Source: an uncultured Clostridia bacterium
GTDB lineage: Bacteria; Bacillota; Clostridia; TANB77; CAG-508
Assembly (NCBI GenBank): GCA_944386655.1
Contig: CALXBX010000049.1
Span: 1 to 47,976 of the forward strand
Direction of reading: 5' to 3'
Length of the DNA stretch: 47,976 nt
In this document: one piece after another, positions 18,469 through 26,591 of the stretch
Position numbering within the stretch: the stretch's first letter is position 1
Layout of the letters: each line of letters starts with the position of its first letter
Made by a program: the position numbers and the translations under genes
Notes under the pieces: model-generated
What the model was told of the DNA's origin: nothing
Database searches by the model: none
Seen by the model: the letters and a program-made list of their open reading frames with translations, nothing else

Positions 18469-18888
18469 ATGCACAAAGAAAAGATTTTTTCAGGTAACAC
18501 AGTAAATCAGGTGGCAGAGCGGTTCGCGAGTATAGTAAGCCAGAATTATTTAAACACATTGCTACTTTGGAAAAACACTGCTATGCAGGATACTGAAGAG
18601 GTGGGATACTGGAACCAGAAACTTAAATCAGAGCCAGAAAAGGTGAAAAAACGTACCTATGAAAAAATATTAAAAATTATAGGAGAAATGGATAATCCCT
18701 ATTTGAAAAGAAAAGGGTTATTTGGAAGAAGAGTTGTTATCAGTATTACACGTTCTTCTGGTTTTTATCGAGACTTGCTAGGTGGTAAAGACATTAAAGG
18801 TTCAGTAGAGCCAAATGTAGAGTATTGGATTGACAGAAAGAATCTAACCATTGAAAAGAGAATACATCCAGCTTACAAAAGGCTGTAA
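18469..18888 (+). CDS. Unknown 139-residue basic protein
   Basis: A soluble, basic protein whose family I do not recognise. The ATG at 18469 has AAGGAGG at ideal spacing. The N-terminal third is helical, followed by a conserved-looking KRKGLFGRRVVISITRSSGFYRDLLGG core. The first 60 bases are unusually G+C-rich for this region and contain an in-frame CGG at codon 18 (18520). A +1 shift there would terminate at TAG four codons later, so full-length product needs CGG read as Arg. A strong promoter and a downstream hairpin support a real gene. Confidence 0.65.
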   Translation: MHKEKIFSGNTVNQVAERFASIVSQNYLNTLLLWKNTAMQDTEEVGYWNQKLKSEPEKVKKRTYEKILKIIGEMDNPYLKRKGLFGRRVVISITRSSGFYRDLLGGKDIKGSVEPNVEYWIDRKNLTIEKRIHPAYKRL

Positions 18889-18922
18889 TTCTCCAATGAA
18901 ATTCTTAAATAAGAATTTACAA

Positions 18923-18956
18923 AAGCCCTTTTGAGGATAAAAACTCAAAAGGGCTT
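18923..18956. terminator. 13-bp perfect hairpin after the gene at 18469
   Basis: AAGCCCTTTTGAG pairs with CTCAAAAGGGCTT around an eight-base loop. No T-run follows on the plus strand, so termination may be incomplete. Confidence 0.6.
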
Positions 18957-18995
18957 AAAAAATTGCTATGGTATATGGAATTTTAAATAAAAGTG

Positions 18996-19004
18996 TGATA
19001 TAAT
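18996..19004 (+). promoter_or_regulatory. Extended -10 promoter of the surface protein gene
   Basis: TGATATAAT, 33 bases before the ATG at 19037; no convincing -35. Confidence 0.5.
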
Positions 19005-19036
19005 AGCCTTCTCACAGAAAGGATGTGTTTAAAACT

Positions 19037-22000
19037 ATGAAAATCAATAACAAGAAAATAATGGCATGGATGATTGTATTTTTATTAGTTATACAACTTG
19101 TATTGCCAACAATTACTTTTGCAAATGATGAAGATATTAGTTTAAAGGTTACTTTAAGTAGAAATTCTACTAATAGAAATCAAATTGATATTTTAGCAAC
19201 AGACAGTAAGTATAACATTACAGAATTAAAGTATGTACATAAATATATTACACTAGAAGAAATTGAATATTTTGAAGGAGATAATAGTGATGTCATTACA
19301 TTTTCAATTACTCCAAGTCAAAGAGTGGAAGAATCTTTTCTATTAGATGGATATGGACCTTATACCGTATATGCAAAAAATGAACATGGAGACCGCTTCT
19401 TAAATAGAATAACCATACAAAGTCCAGCAATTTTACCTCAAATAACATTAGAACAGGTGGAAGGCAATCCTTTGCATTTACATATTAAAGCAAGTAGTAC
19501 TATAGGAAACATTACCACCATTAAGATAGCAAAAAAAGAAAACTATAGTGATACTGTGGATTTTTCTACACAAGGAACAACGATTTCACATACACCAAGT
19601 CAAGAAGTAGATATTACTTATACAGAATTAACAGAGGAAGGGTTATATGCTGTTTATGTAGAAGACGAATATGGCAATAGTGTCATTAGTCAGATTTATT
19701 TGGCAAGCCAAAAAACACCTATTACCCTAGAGGTTTCTGAAATGGATGAGAATAGAAATATTCAAATCAAAGTAACAGATGCTATTTCTCCTATTGTCTC
19801 TTTGAAAATAGCAAAAGCGGAAGAGATTCAAGATTTTACGGATTTTGAAACAAAAGGAACGATAATTCCTATTACTCCTGGCAAGGAAGTAATAGCAAAC
19901 TATACTGTTCCAGAGGATGGAACTTATATTATTTATGTAGCAGATGAAGCGGGTTATCAAAAAATGTCACAAAAACGATTTACTACCCAAGAAAAAGTAA
20001 TGAATGTAGAAATTACGCAAGATGAAAATAATCCGGCAAAATTACAAATTACAGCAACAAATACAATGGCGAATATTGTAGAAATGAAAATAGCTTTAGG
20101 AGAGAATATCGATTTAGCTTATTTTGAAGAGAATGGGGAAAATCTTCCTATTACAGAGGGGAAAACAGTAACTGCTAGCTATACATTATCTCAAAATAGT
20201 ACGGTTAATGTGTACGTAAAAGATGAAGATGGGTATACTTATTTATATACAAAAACTATCATAGGAATAGATAAGCCACTTCCACCACAAGCGCCAATTA
20301 TTTCTCTATCACAAAACGAAACAAACCCAAAGCAGATTGATGTAGTGGTAAGAGGTCTAGATGCATATATTAGAAGAATAAAATGGGCAGAGGGAGAAAG
20401 AGATATAGCATTCTTCGAAACAAATGGTACTCAAATAGAAACAGATACAATTGGAAAGATAATACAAACAGAATTTTTAATTACCAAAACAGGTACTTAT
20501 ACAGTTTATGCCATAGATAATAATGGAAATGAAACAGTAGAGACAATTACGGTTACAAATATAGATGAGACACCAGAGATAGATGGGGAAAAACCTATTA
20601 TTACAGGAGTAACAGAAGGAAGTATTTATCAAGAACAGGTTGTGCCAGAAGTTACAGACGAACACTTAAAAGAAATTATCTTGCTAAAAGACGGAGAAGA
20701 AATAGCCTATGCCAACCAAACACCAATTATAGAAGATGGTAATTATACTTTGGTAGCAAGAGACGAAGCGGGAAATGAAACAACTGTACACTTTAGCATT
20801 GATAAAACAGCACCTAGTATTACGGTGCAACTTTCCGAAGTTACGGCAGAGCAAACAGTAAATGTAGATATAACTGTAATAGAGCAAATAACTAGCATAG
20901 AAAGTGTGAAGATGGCACAGGGAAGACAAGATGTTAGCTATTTTCAAAATCATGGAACAGATACGAATATTCCAGAAGGACAAAAAGAAATAACAGCCAA
21001 TACCACAGTGAGTGCAAATGGAATTTATACTGTATATGCAAAAGATGCAGCAGGAAATGAAACAGTAAAAGTATTTGAAGTAGCAGGTATAGATGAGGAA
21101 GAGCCAGCTCCTCCTGAAGATACAACACCACCAGCCATTACTATGGAAAAGAATTTAGTGGATAATGGAACAAAAGTAGAAGTAGCTCTTACCATAGAAG
21201 ATAATGCTTCTTCTATTGAACAAGCAAAAATAGAGGTAGGAAGACAGAATATAGATTATTTTAAAGAACAAGGTAGAGAGATAGAGTTAACAAAGCGAGA
21301 TAAAACAGCTACAGCTACTTTTGGAATTTTAGCAAATGGAATTTATACTGTATATGCAAAAGATACAGCAGGAAATGAATCAGTATCTATTTTAGAAGTA
21401 ACGGAAATACAAGAAGAAAAGCCGGAAGAAGATACTACTCCACCTACTATTACTGACGTAGAAGAAGGAAAGACTTATGGTGAAAAAGTAACACCTTCTG
21501 TACAGGATGAAAATCTAAAAGAAGTGACTTTATATAAAGATGGTCAAATAGTTACAAGCTATAAACTAGGAGCAAGTATAGAAGAAAATGGTAGTTATAC
21601 GATTATTGCTGTAGACGAAGCTGGAAATCAAGCACAAGTAAGTTTCAACATAGAAATATCAGAAGAGAATCCAGATGTTCCAGAAAACCCAGATGAAGGG
21701 GAAGGTAATTTGCCAGGAGATGGAGAAGAAGAACCAGGAGATAATCATCCGGGAGATGGTGACCAAAATCCTGATGATGGAAACAATCCCGGACAAGATA
21801 GTGAAGAAGATAAGAATGACAATGGAAATAATAATGAACAAAATAATGGTGGGGAACAAAATGGCAATGAACAAAGTAACAATCAGAATCAACAAAGTAA
21901 TCCAGTATCTAATGAAATAGCAAATCAGGTACAAAATATTACGACGAATATACAGGGAAATAGTAACCATACACAATCTGGTGATAATAGCACTAGACCA

Positions 22001-22108
22001 GGTATTTTACCACAGACTGGTGAAGGTATGATTGTATTAGGGTTGTTGTTTGTAGGAATAGGAGTTTGTATTTATTTCTATTGTAGATATAAGAAAATAG
22101 GACGTTAA
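19037..22108 (+). CDS. LPQTG-anchored surface protein with Ig-like repeats
   Basis: A 1023-residue cell-wall protein with a signal peptide (MKINNKK, hydrophobic core, cleavage near TFANDED). The body consists of about seven repeats of roughly 88 residues, each with a conserved pattern: a strand near ITLE, a KIAxGxxDxxYF-like centre, and YTVYAKDxxGNE at the end. Two shorter repeats of about 75 residues (starting near ITGVTEGSIY and ITDVEEGKTY) resemble bacterial Ig-like domains. A low-complexity Asp/Gly/Glu then Asn/Gln-rich spacer spans the wall. The C-terminus is LPQTGEG, a membrane helix and RYKKIGR, a sortase signal. The ATG at 19037 is preferred, though its binding site is 14 bases away and GTG 19025 is possible. 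Confidence 0.88.
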   Translation: MKINNKKIMAWMIVFLLVIQLVLPTITFANDEDISLKVTLSRNSTNRNQIDILATDSKYNITELKYVHKYITLEEIEYFEGDNSDVITFSITPSQRVEESFLLDGYGPYTVYAKNEHGDRFLNRITIQSPAILPQITLEQVEGNPLHLHIKASSTIGNITTIKIAKKENYSDTVDFSTQGTTISHTPSQEVDITYTELTEEGLYAVYVEDEYGNSVISQIYLASQKTPITLEVSEMDENRNIQIKVTDAISPIVSLKIAKAEEIQDFTDFETKGTIIPITPGKEVIANYTVPEDGTYIIYVADEAGYQKMSQKRFTTQEKVMNVEITQDENNPAKLQITATNTMANIVEMKIALGENIDLAYFEENGENLPITEGKTVTASYTLSQNSTVNVYVKDEDGYTYLYTKTIIGIDKPLPPQAPIISLSQNETNPKQIDVVVRGLDAYIRRIKWAEGERDIAFFETNGTQIETDTIGKIIQTEFLITKTGTYTVYAIDNNGNETVETITVTNIDETPEIDGEKPIITGVTEGSIYQEQVVPEVTDEHLKEIILLKDGEEIAYANQTPIIEDGNYTLVARDEAGNETTVHFSIDKTAPSITVQLSEVTAEQTVNVDITVIEQITSIESVKMAQGRQDVSYFQNHGTDTNIPEGQKEITANTTVSANGIYTVYAKDAAGNETVKVFEVAGIDEEEPAPPEDTTPPAITMEKNLVDNGTKVEVALTIEDNASSIEQAKIEVGRQNIDYFKEQGREIELTKRDKTATATFGILANGIYTVYAKDTAGNESVSILEVTEIQEEKPEEDTTPPTITDVEEGKTYGEKVTPSVQDENLKEVTLYKDGQIVTSYKLGASIEENGSYTIIAVDEAGNQAQVSFNIEISEENPDVPENPDEGEGNLPGDGEEEPGDNHPGDGDQNPDDGNNPGQDSEEDKNDNGNNNEQNNGGEQNGNEQSNNQNQQSNPVSNEIANQVQNITTNIQGNSNHTQSGDNSTRPGILPQTGEGMIVLGLLFVGIGVCIYFYCRYKKIGR

Positions 22109-22116
22109 TGCAATTT

Positions 22117-22154
22117 AAAAGTAGAATAGGACTTTGGGCTTATTCTACTTTTTT
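22117..22154. terminator. Bidirectional terminator between convergent genes
   Basis: AAAAGTAGAATA pairs with TATTCTACTTTT (12 bp, 12-base loop), with T-runs on both exits. Confidence 0.8.
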
Positions 22155-22164
22155 CGTATGTATA

Positions 22165-22626
22165 TTAATAAATTTCTCCGCCTTCTTCTTGATAAGTTTG
22201 GAATAAAGAGATACATGCTTCTCTATCTATAGGGTGAAGATGTAACAAGTCTTTGTTTTCTCCGGCTAAGTAAGAATAAATAGCGTCATCTCGGAAACCA
22301 ATACTTGCAGCATCTTTCCTATTACATGCATAATAAACATCTTTTATATTAGCCCAAACAATAGCTGAAAAACACATAGGACAAGGTTCACAAGAAGTAT
22401 ATAAAATATAATCTGATAAATCGTACGTATCTAGTTTTTTACAAGCCATTCGAATAGCATTTACTTCTGCATGTGCAGTAGGATCTTTTTCTTTTAATAC
22501 GGTATTATGTGCTATACTAATCACATTTCCTTTTTTATCTGTAATAACTGCTCCAAAAGGTCCACCATCGTTTAAATGCATACCTTTTTGGGCTTCTTTG
22601 TTTGCTTTTTCCATATATGGATTCAT
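22165..22626 (-). CDS. Guanine deaminase-like nucleoside deaminase
   Basis: A 153-residue zinc hydrolase of the cytidine deaminase fold. The zinc site is HAEVNA plus PCEPCPMC, with the catalytic Glu in HAE. The GGPFGAVI segment, the YTSCEPCPMC context, the DAASIGFRDDAIY stretch and the GGEIY C-terminus match the Bacillus subtilis guanine deaminase type more than the tRNA adenosine deaminase TadA. It would turn guanine into xanthine for purine recovery; other purine substrates cannot be excluded. AGAAGGAG lies upstream. Confidence 0.85.
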   Translation of the reverse strand: MNPYMEKANKEAQKGMHLNDGGPFGAVITDKKGNVISIAHNTVLKEKDPTAHAEVNAIRMACKKLDTYDLSDYILYTSCEPCPMCFSAIVWANIKDVYYACNRKDAASIGFRDDAIYSYLAGENKDLLHLHPIDREACISLFQTYQEEGGEIY

Positions 22627-22669
22627 GTAATCAACTCCTTCTTCCTATATAGTTTATCATAAGTTTTCC

Positions 22670-22698
22670 TTGTATAAAAGAAAAACATACGATATAAT
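22670..22698 (+). promoter_or_regulatory. Promoter of the pentapeptide-repeat gene
   Basis: TTGTAT, 17 bases, TATAAT, 49 bases before the start codon. Confidence 0.65.
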
Positions 22699-22747
22699 TA
22701 AAAAAATATTACATTGAAAAAAGTTAAAATTCATGAAGGAGAAGAAA

Positions 22748-23365
22748 ATGTCAATCGATAAACCAATGATTTCTGAATTAGAAGATATGAAAAAACTTTT
22801 GCTACAAGAAGATGTAAGTCAAAAACAACTTAGCAATTATATAGGAAAGTTAGAAGCGGAAAAAATTGAAATAAGTAAAAGTAAATTTTTACATACCAAT
22901 AGTGTAGAAAGTCATTTTCGCAAAGTTATCTTTAGTGATGTTATATTTGAAAATTGCGATTTTTCTAATACTTATTGGGAAGAGTGTTCTTTTATAAGAG
23001 TACAATTTCAAAATTGTAAATTGATGGGGACAAGTTGGCTAGAAAATTATTTTTATCATGTATATTTTGAAGAAAATAGGATGAATTATGCTAATTTCTC
23101 GGGTAGCCAGATGAAGGAAATTACTTTTCAGAGTTGCAATTTGCAAGAAGCCAATATAGAAGAAGTAAAAACAAAACATCTTTCTTTGCAAAACTGTAAC
23201 TTAATGGCAAGTAGTTTTTTCCATACTAGTTTAAAAGGTATAGATTTATCTACTTGTGACATAGAAGGAATAACTGTAGGATTAGAAGAAATAAAGGGAA
23301 CTATCGTAAGCCCAATGCAGGCATTAGATTTGTCTAAATTATTAGGCATAGTTATAAAGGATTAG
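22748..23365 (+). CDS. Pentapeptide-repeat protein
   Basis: A 205-residue protein. After a helical N-terminus, about residues 45-185 show repeating A/C/S-N-F/L-x-x units (for example FENCDFSNTYWEECSF and FQSCNLQEANIEEV), which fold as a right-handed four-sided beta helix. It ends with VSPMQALDLSKLLGIVIKD, a C-terminal cap seen in stand-alone pentapeptide proteins. Some relatives (Qnr, MfpA) mimic DNA and protect gyrase, but nothing here shows that function. The ATG at 22748 has AAGGAG at seven bases; an ATG at 22733 lacks one. Confidence 0.85.
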   Translation: MSIDKPMISELEDMKKLLLQEDVSQKQLSNYIGKLEAEKIEISKSKFLHTNSVESHFRKVIFSDVIFENCDFSNTYWEECSFIRVQFQNCKLMGTSWLENYFYHVYFEENRMNYANFSGSQMKEITFQSCNLQEANIEEVKTKHLSLQNCNLMASSFFHTSLKGIDLSTCDIEGITVGLEEIKGTIVSPMQALDLSKLLGIVIKD

Positions 23366-23446
23366 TTAGAAAAGAATATCGCAATGGAGGGAATTATGAG
23401 ATACAAAGCAAATATTTGGAAATGTATGGTAAAACGTATTTGTTTA

Positions 23447-23455
23447 TGTTATAAT
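23447..23455 (+). promoter_or_regulatory. Extended -10 promoter of the ABC-F leader
   Basis: TGTTATAAT (TGn-TATAAT) with TGGTAA as a weak -35 seventeen bases upstream. It would start the transcript about 30 bases before the leader ATG. Confidence 0.55.
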
Positions 23456-23492
23456 TGTAAATAGTTAGAAAAAATAATAAAGGAGAAATTTT

Positions 23493-23570
23493 ATGATGAA
23501 TAAAAGAAAAGATTTAGAAAGTAGGTTAAAGATAAGAAGTTATGCATGCAAAACTATTACAACGAGATAG
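23493..23570 (+). CDS. 25-residue leader peptide of the ABC-F gene
   Basis: A short open frame (MMNKRKDLESRL...TITTR, then TAG) with AAAGGAG at proper spacing, lying between the promoter and the ABC-F gene. Its last codons overlap the arms of the downstream RNA structure. Leader peptides in this position in antibiotic resistance genes act by ribosome stalling. The peptide is basic and has no similarity I recognise to Erm or Vml leaders. Confidence 0.7.
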   Translation: MMNKRKDLESRLKIRSYACKTITTR

Positions 23571-23646
23571 AACGCCATAGGTTGTAATAGTTAAATGGCA
23601 ATTATATCTCGTTATTTATAAAAAATTAAAGAATAAGGAGATATAA
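23552..23646 (+). promoter_or_regulatory. Translational attenuator upstream of the ABC-F gene
   Basis: Competing RNA arms are visible. Arm 1 (23552-23563) pairs with arm 2 (23581-23592) over 12 bp. The end of the leader, AACGAGATA (23561-23569), pairs with TATCTCGTT (23605-23613), helped by GCCAT (23574-23578) with ATGGC (23595-23599). The same segment, TTATATCTC (23602-23610), also pairs with GAGATATAA (23638-23646), which contains part of the AAGGAG site of the ABC-F gene. Inference: arm 1-2 plus the site-hiding hairpin is the off state; a ribosome stalled on the leader blocks arm 1 and lets the leader end capture 23602-23613, freeing the binding site. Confidence 0.7.
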
Positions 23647-23649
23647 AAA

Positions 23650-25269
23650 ATGATAGAAATAGAATTAAATAAGATTAAGAAAAATTTTGGATTAAAAAAT
23701 ATTTTGGATGGATTTAATTTAGAATTAAAAACAGGAGAAAGAGTAGCTCTAATTGGACAAAACGGAAGTGGAAAATCTACAATCTTAAAGATAATAGCCA
23801 AACAAGAAAGTATAGATAGTGGAACTATCAACATTAGAAGTGGAGCAAAAATAGGGATTTTAAATCAAATCTATGAAAATGAGAAAGAAGATATTTCAGT
23901 AGAAGATTTCTTATATAAAAGTTTTGAAGAGATTTTAAAAGTTGAGAAAAAACTTAACAAATTAGAAACCCAGATGTCAACGGAAGTTAATGTAGATAAG
24001 CTGGAAAAGTTAATTGATGAATATGGAAGAATTCAAGAAAGATTCTCATTAATAGGTGGATATGAAATCCAGGAAAAGTTTAATAAAATATGTTCTAAGT
24101 TTTATATTAACAAAGACCTTTTAAAACAAAACTATAATCTTTTAAGTGGAGGAGAAAAAACAAGGGTAAATCTTGCTAAATTACTATTAACTCAGCCAGA
24201 TATATTGTTACTAGATGAACCAACGAACCATTTAGACATTCATTCTTTAGAATTTTTAGAAGAATTCATTCTGAAGTATAAAGGAACAGTTTTAATAGTT
24301 TCTCATGATAGATATTTTTTAGATAAAGTAATTAACAAAATAGTATTATTAGAAAATGGCAAAGAAAATATATATTACGGAAATTATTCATATTTTCTAA
24401 AAGAAGATGAAAGAAGAACTTTAGCTCAATTTGAAAAATATAAAAATCAACAAAAACAAATTGAAAAGATGAAAGAATCTATAACAACATTAAGAAAATT
24501 TGGGGATTTAGCAGGAAATGAAATGTTTTTTAAGAGAGCAAAAAACATAGAAAAACGATTAGAAAAAATGGAAATTATAGACAGAGTTGATTTAAATAAG
24601 AAAACATTAGATTTAAAGTTTAATATAAAAAATAGGTCTGGTAATGACGTACTAAAAATCGAAAACTTAGAAAAGAGATTTGATCAAAAAATAATCTTTA
24701 AAGCTGCAAACTTGAATTTAAATTATGGAGAAAAAGTTGCATTAATTGGAGAAAACGGAAGCGGAAAATCTACATTAATAAAAATTATTTTAGGTCAAGA
24801 TATTAATTTTGATGGGAAACTCAAATTGGGAACTTCAATAAAATTTGGATATATTCCTCAAAACATAATTTTTGAAGATAATGAAAAGACCATCTTAGAT
24901 TATTTTTTAGAAGGTAATAATTTTTCGGAAACAGAAGCAAGAAACAAACTTGCAAGATATGGTTTTAGACAGGAAAATGTATTTAAAAAAATAAGCAAAT
25001 TATCTGGTGGAGAAAAAGTTAGAATAATGCTTATGAAACTAATTCAAAAAGATATTAATTTTTTAATACTAGATGAGCCTACAAATCATATTGATATAGA
25101 TACAAGAGAAATATTAGAAGAAGCATTAAAAGAATATAAAGGGACAGTGTTATTTGTTTCACACGACAGATTCTTTATAAATGCTATTGCTAATAGAGTA
25201 TTAAATATAGAAAATTACAAAATAAAATCGTATTATGGTAATTATGATGATTTTACAAATGAAAAATAG
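23650..25269 (+). CDS. ABC-F ribosome protection protein (probable antibiotic resistance)
   Basis: A 539-residue soluble protein with two ATPase domains and no membrane segments. Walker A motifs are GQNGSGKST and GENGSGKST; signatures are LSGGEKTRV and LSGGEKVRI; Walker B motifs are LLLDEPTNHLD and LILDEPTNHID. The linker between the domains (about residues 255-315, KNQQKQIEKMKE...KRLEKME) is a charged coiled-coil hairpin that in this family reaches the P-site tRNA and the peptidyl-transferase centre. Antibiotic resistance ABC-F proteins displace lincosamides, streptogramins, pleuromutilins or phenicols. The leader and attenuator upstream support drug-induced expression. The drug range cannot be read from sequence. 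Confidence 0.9.
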   Translation: MIEIELNKIKKNFGLKNILDGFNLELKTGERVALIGQNGSGKSTILKIIAKQESIDSGTINIRSGAKIGILNQIYENEKEDISVEDFLYKSFEEILKVEKKLNKLETQMSTEVNVDKLEKLIDEYGRIQERFSLIGGYEIQEKFNKICSKFYINKDLLKQNYNLLSGGEKTRVNLAKLLLTQPDILLLDEPTNHLDIHSLEFLEEFILKYKGTVLIVSHDRYFLDKVINKIVLLENGKENIYYGNYSYFLKEDERRTLAQFEKYKNQQKQIEKMKESITTLRKFGDLAGNEMFFKRAKNIEKRLEKMEIIDRVDLNKKTLDLKFNIKNRSGNDVLKIENLEKRFDQKIIFKAANLNLNYGEKVALIGENGSGKSTLIKIILGQDINFDGKLKLGTSIKFGYIPQNIIFEDNEKTILDYFLEGNNFSETEARNKLARYGFRQENVFKKISKLSGGEKVRIMLMKLIQKDINFLILDEPTNHIDIDTREILEEALKEYKGTVLFVSHDRFFINAIANRVLNIENYKIKSYYGNYDDFTNEK

Positions 25270-25278
25270 TTAATTTGC

Positions 25279-25307
25279 TTGAATAGGAAAAAATTAAATG
25301 TTATAAT
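25279..25307 (+). promoter_or_regulatory. Promoter of the MNT/HEPN operon
   Basis: TTGAAT, 17 bases, TATAAT, 24 bases before the ATG. Confidence 0.65.
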
Positions 25308-25331
25308 ACATATAAAAAATAGGAGGAGAAA

Positions 25332-25676
25332 ATGTCAAACAAAATAAAGAATGTTTTAGAAGAATATGTACAAGGTTTATTTGATATAATTGGAAAGAAC
25401 TTGAAACAAGTGATTTTATATGGCTCGTATGCAAGAGGTGATCAGAACCAAAATGGTGAAATAAGTGACATAGATATTATGATATTAGTAGATTTGAATG
25501 AAGAAGAAATAAAAGAAATTGAAAAAAAAGTAATAGATTATAGTTATGATTTAGATTTAGAATATGATATTTTATTATCTCCAATTATTGAAAATATTGA
25601 TAATTATAAAAATAGAACCAAATATATTGCCTTTTATAAAAATATTGAAAAAGAAGGAGTTTTATTAAATGGATAA
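25332..25676 (+). CDS. MNT-type nucleotidyltransferase (antitoxin partner)
   Basis: A 114-residue minimal nucleotidyltransferase. The catalytic motif GSYARGDQ...SDIDIMI (about residues 36-56) holds the two aspartates that bind metal, as in the pol-beta fold. It overlaps by 8 bases with the HEPN gene, the classic arrangement of MNT/HEPN toxin-antitoxin pairs, in which the transferase can inactivate the HEPN toxin by adding AMP. TAGGAGG precedes the ATG. The pairing is well supported; its biological role here is inference. Confidence 0.88.
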   Translation: MSNKIKNVLEEYVQGLFDIIGKNLKQVILYGSYARGDQNQNGEISDIDIMILVDLNEEEIKEIEKKVIDYSYDLDLEYDILLSPIIENIDNYKNRTKYIAFYKNIEKEGVLLNG

Positions 25677-26070
25677 CAAAGAAGTAGAAGTGCTAGCAAG
25701 ATATAGATTAGAGCAATCTAAAGAAAATCTCGAAGAAGCAGAAGCACTATTTCAAATAAATAAGTTTAAAGGATCAAATAATAGAGCATACTATGCTATT
25801 TTTCATGCAATAAAAGCAATATTAGCATTAGACCAAACAGATTTCAAAAAACATTCTTCAGTGATAGCCTATTTTAATAAGGAATATATTAGCAAGAATA
25901 TTTTTCCAAGGGAATTAGGAAAAAGAGTTAGTGAAGCAAGATTTTTTAGAGAAAAAAGCGATTATGTAGATTTTTATATTGTAACAAAGGAAGAGGCACA
26001 GATGCAAATAGAAACGGCAAAATTGATGATTGAAACCTCAGAAAAATATATAAATAAATATATACATTAA
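25669..26070 (+). CDS. HEPN domain protein (toxin partner)
   Basis: A 133-residue, all-helical HEPN protein. Residues 43-52 read NRAYYAIFHA, the usual first core motif of the PF05168-type HEPN family. HEPN proteins are often RNases with an R-x4-6-H motif; here Arg and His in RAYYAIFH fit that spacing. It is translated from an ATG inside the end of the MNT gene, so the two are coupled. It could equally be an inactive nucleotide-binding member. A hairpin terminator follows. Confidence 0.86.
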   Translation: MDNKEVEVLARYRLEQSKENLEEAEALFQINKFKGSNNRAYYAIFHAIKAILALDQTDFKKHSSVIAYFNKEYISKNIFPRELGKRVSEARFFREKSDYVDFYIVTKEEAQMQIETAKLMIETSEKYINKYIH

Positions 26071-26087
26071 AAAATGTTTATAATTTC

Positions 26088-26126
26088 TATCACCTTTCAT
26101 TTTATTATATGAAGGGTGATATTTTT
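26088..26126 (+). terminator. Terminator of the MNT/HEPN operon
   Basis: TATCACCTTTCAT pairs with ATGAAGGGTGATA (13 bp, one wobble) and is followed by TTTTTG. A near copy lies just before cwlJ at 27927-27965. Confidence 0.75.
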
Positions 26127-26178
26127 GTGCCATGATTAAAATACAGTGTTTTTCATTAAAAAATTTCTTTAAAAACTA

Positions 26179-26207
26179 TTGACATTTTACATACCTAGAT
26201 ATACAAT
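26179..26207 (+). promoter_or_regulatory. Promoter of the PadR operon
   Basis: TTGACA, 17 bases, TACAAT, 46 bases before the GTG start. It overlaps the inverted repeats of the probable PadR operator. Confidence 0.75.
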
Positions 26208-26239
26208 GCATACATACATAGATTTACTATGTATATCTA
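26196..26239. promoter_or_regulatory. Nested inverted repeats, probable PadR operator
   Basis: TAGATATAC (26196-26204) mirrors GTATATCTA (26231-26239), and inside it ATACATAG (26214-26221) mirrors CTATGTAT (26227-26234). They overlap the -10 and the transcript start. PadR proteins typically bind ATGT/ACAT dyads at their own promoter, so autoregulation is likely. Confidence 0.65.
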
Positions 26240-26252
26240 AGGAGGTGTCATC

Positions 26253-26591
26253 GTGAAAATAAATAAAGAACTAACAAAAGGGAGTACAACAATGCTTATT
26301 CTTGAAATGTTGAAAAATGAAAATATGTATGGTTATCAATTAATTAAAAAGCTTAGTGAGAAATCCCAAAATGTATTTGAATTAAAAGAAGGAACTTTGT
26401 ATCCTATTTTACATGTATTAGAAGAAAATAATTTTATCACATCTTATTGGGATGAAACATCTGCCAAAAGAAGAAAGTATTATGCTATTACAGAAAAAGG
26501 AAAAAAGATTTTAAAAGAGAAAAAAGAAGAGTGGAAAATTTTTAGTGAAGGAATCAATCGAGTAATAGGAGGTGTTTCCTGTGCAGATTAA
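26253..26591 (+). CDS. PadR-family transcriptional regulator
   Basis: A 112-residue winged-helix repressor. It has the family pattern LTKGSTTMLILEMLKNENMYGYQLIKKL, then FELKEGTLYPILHVLEENNFI and KRRKYYAITEKGKK, the wing. It starts with GTG behind AAGGAGG. It overlaps the next gene by 11 bases. Small PadR proteins paired with a HAAS-domain membrane protein are common in Firmicutes and respond to cell-envelope stress or drugs; the ligand here is unknown. Confidence 0.92.
   Translation: MKINKELTKGSTTMLILEMLKNENMYGYQLIKKLSEKSQNVFELKEGTLYPILHVLEENNFITSYWDETSAKRRKYYAITEKGKKILKEKKEEWKIFSEGINRVIGGVSCAD

Noticed and set aside
21659-21976. Frames on both strands in the Asp/Asn/Gly-rich spacer of the surface protein
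   Set aside because: They arise from the low-complexity coding sequence and have no start signals.
23396-23464. 22-codon frame (MRYKANIWK...) with GGAGGG upstream
   Set aside because: The extended -10 of the ABC-F promoter lies inside it, and no family or role is evident; it may be chance, though a Cys-rich end makes it worth noting.
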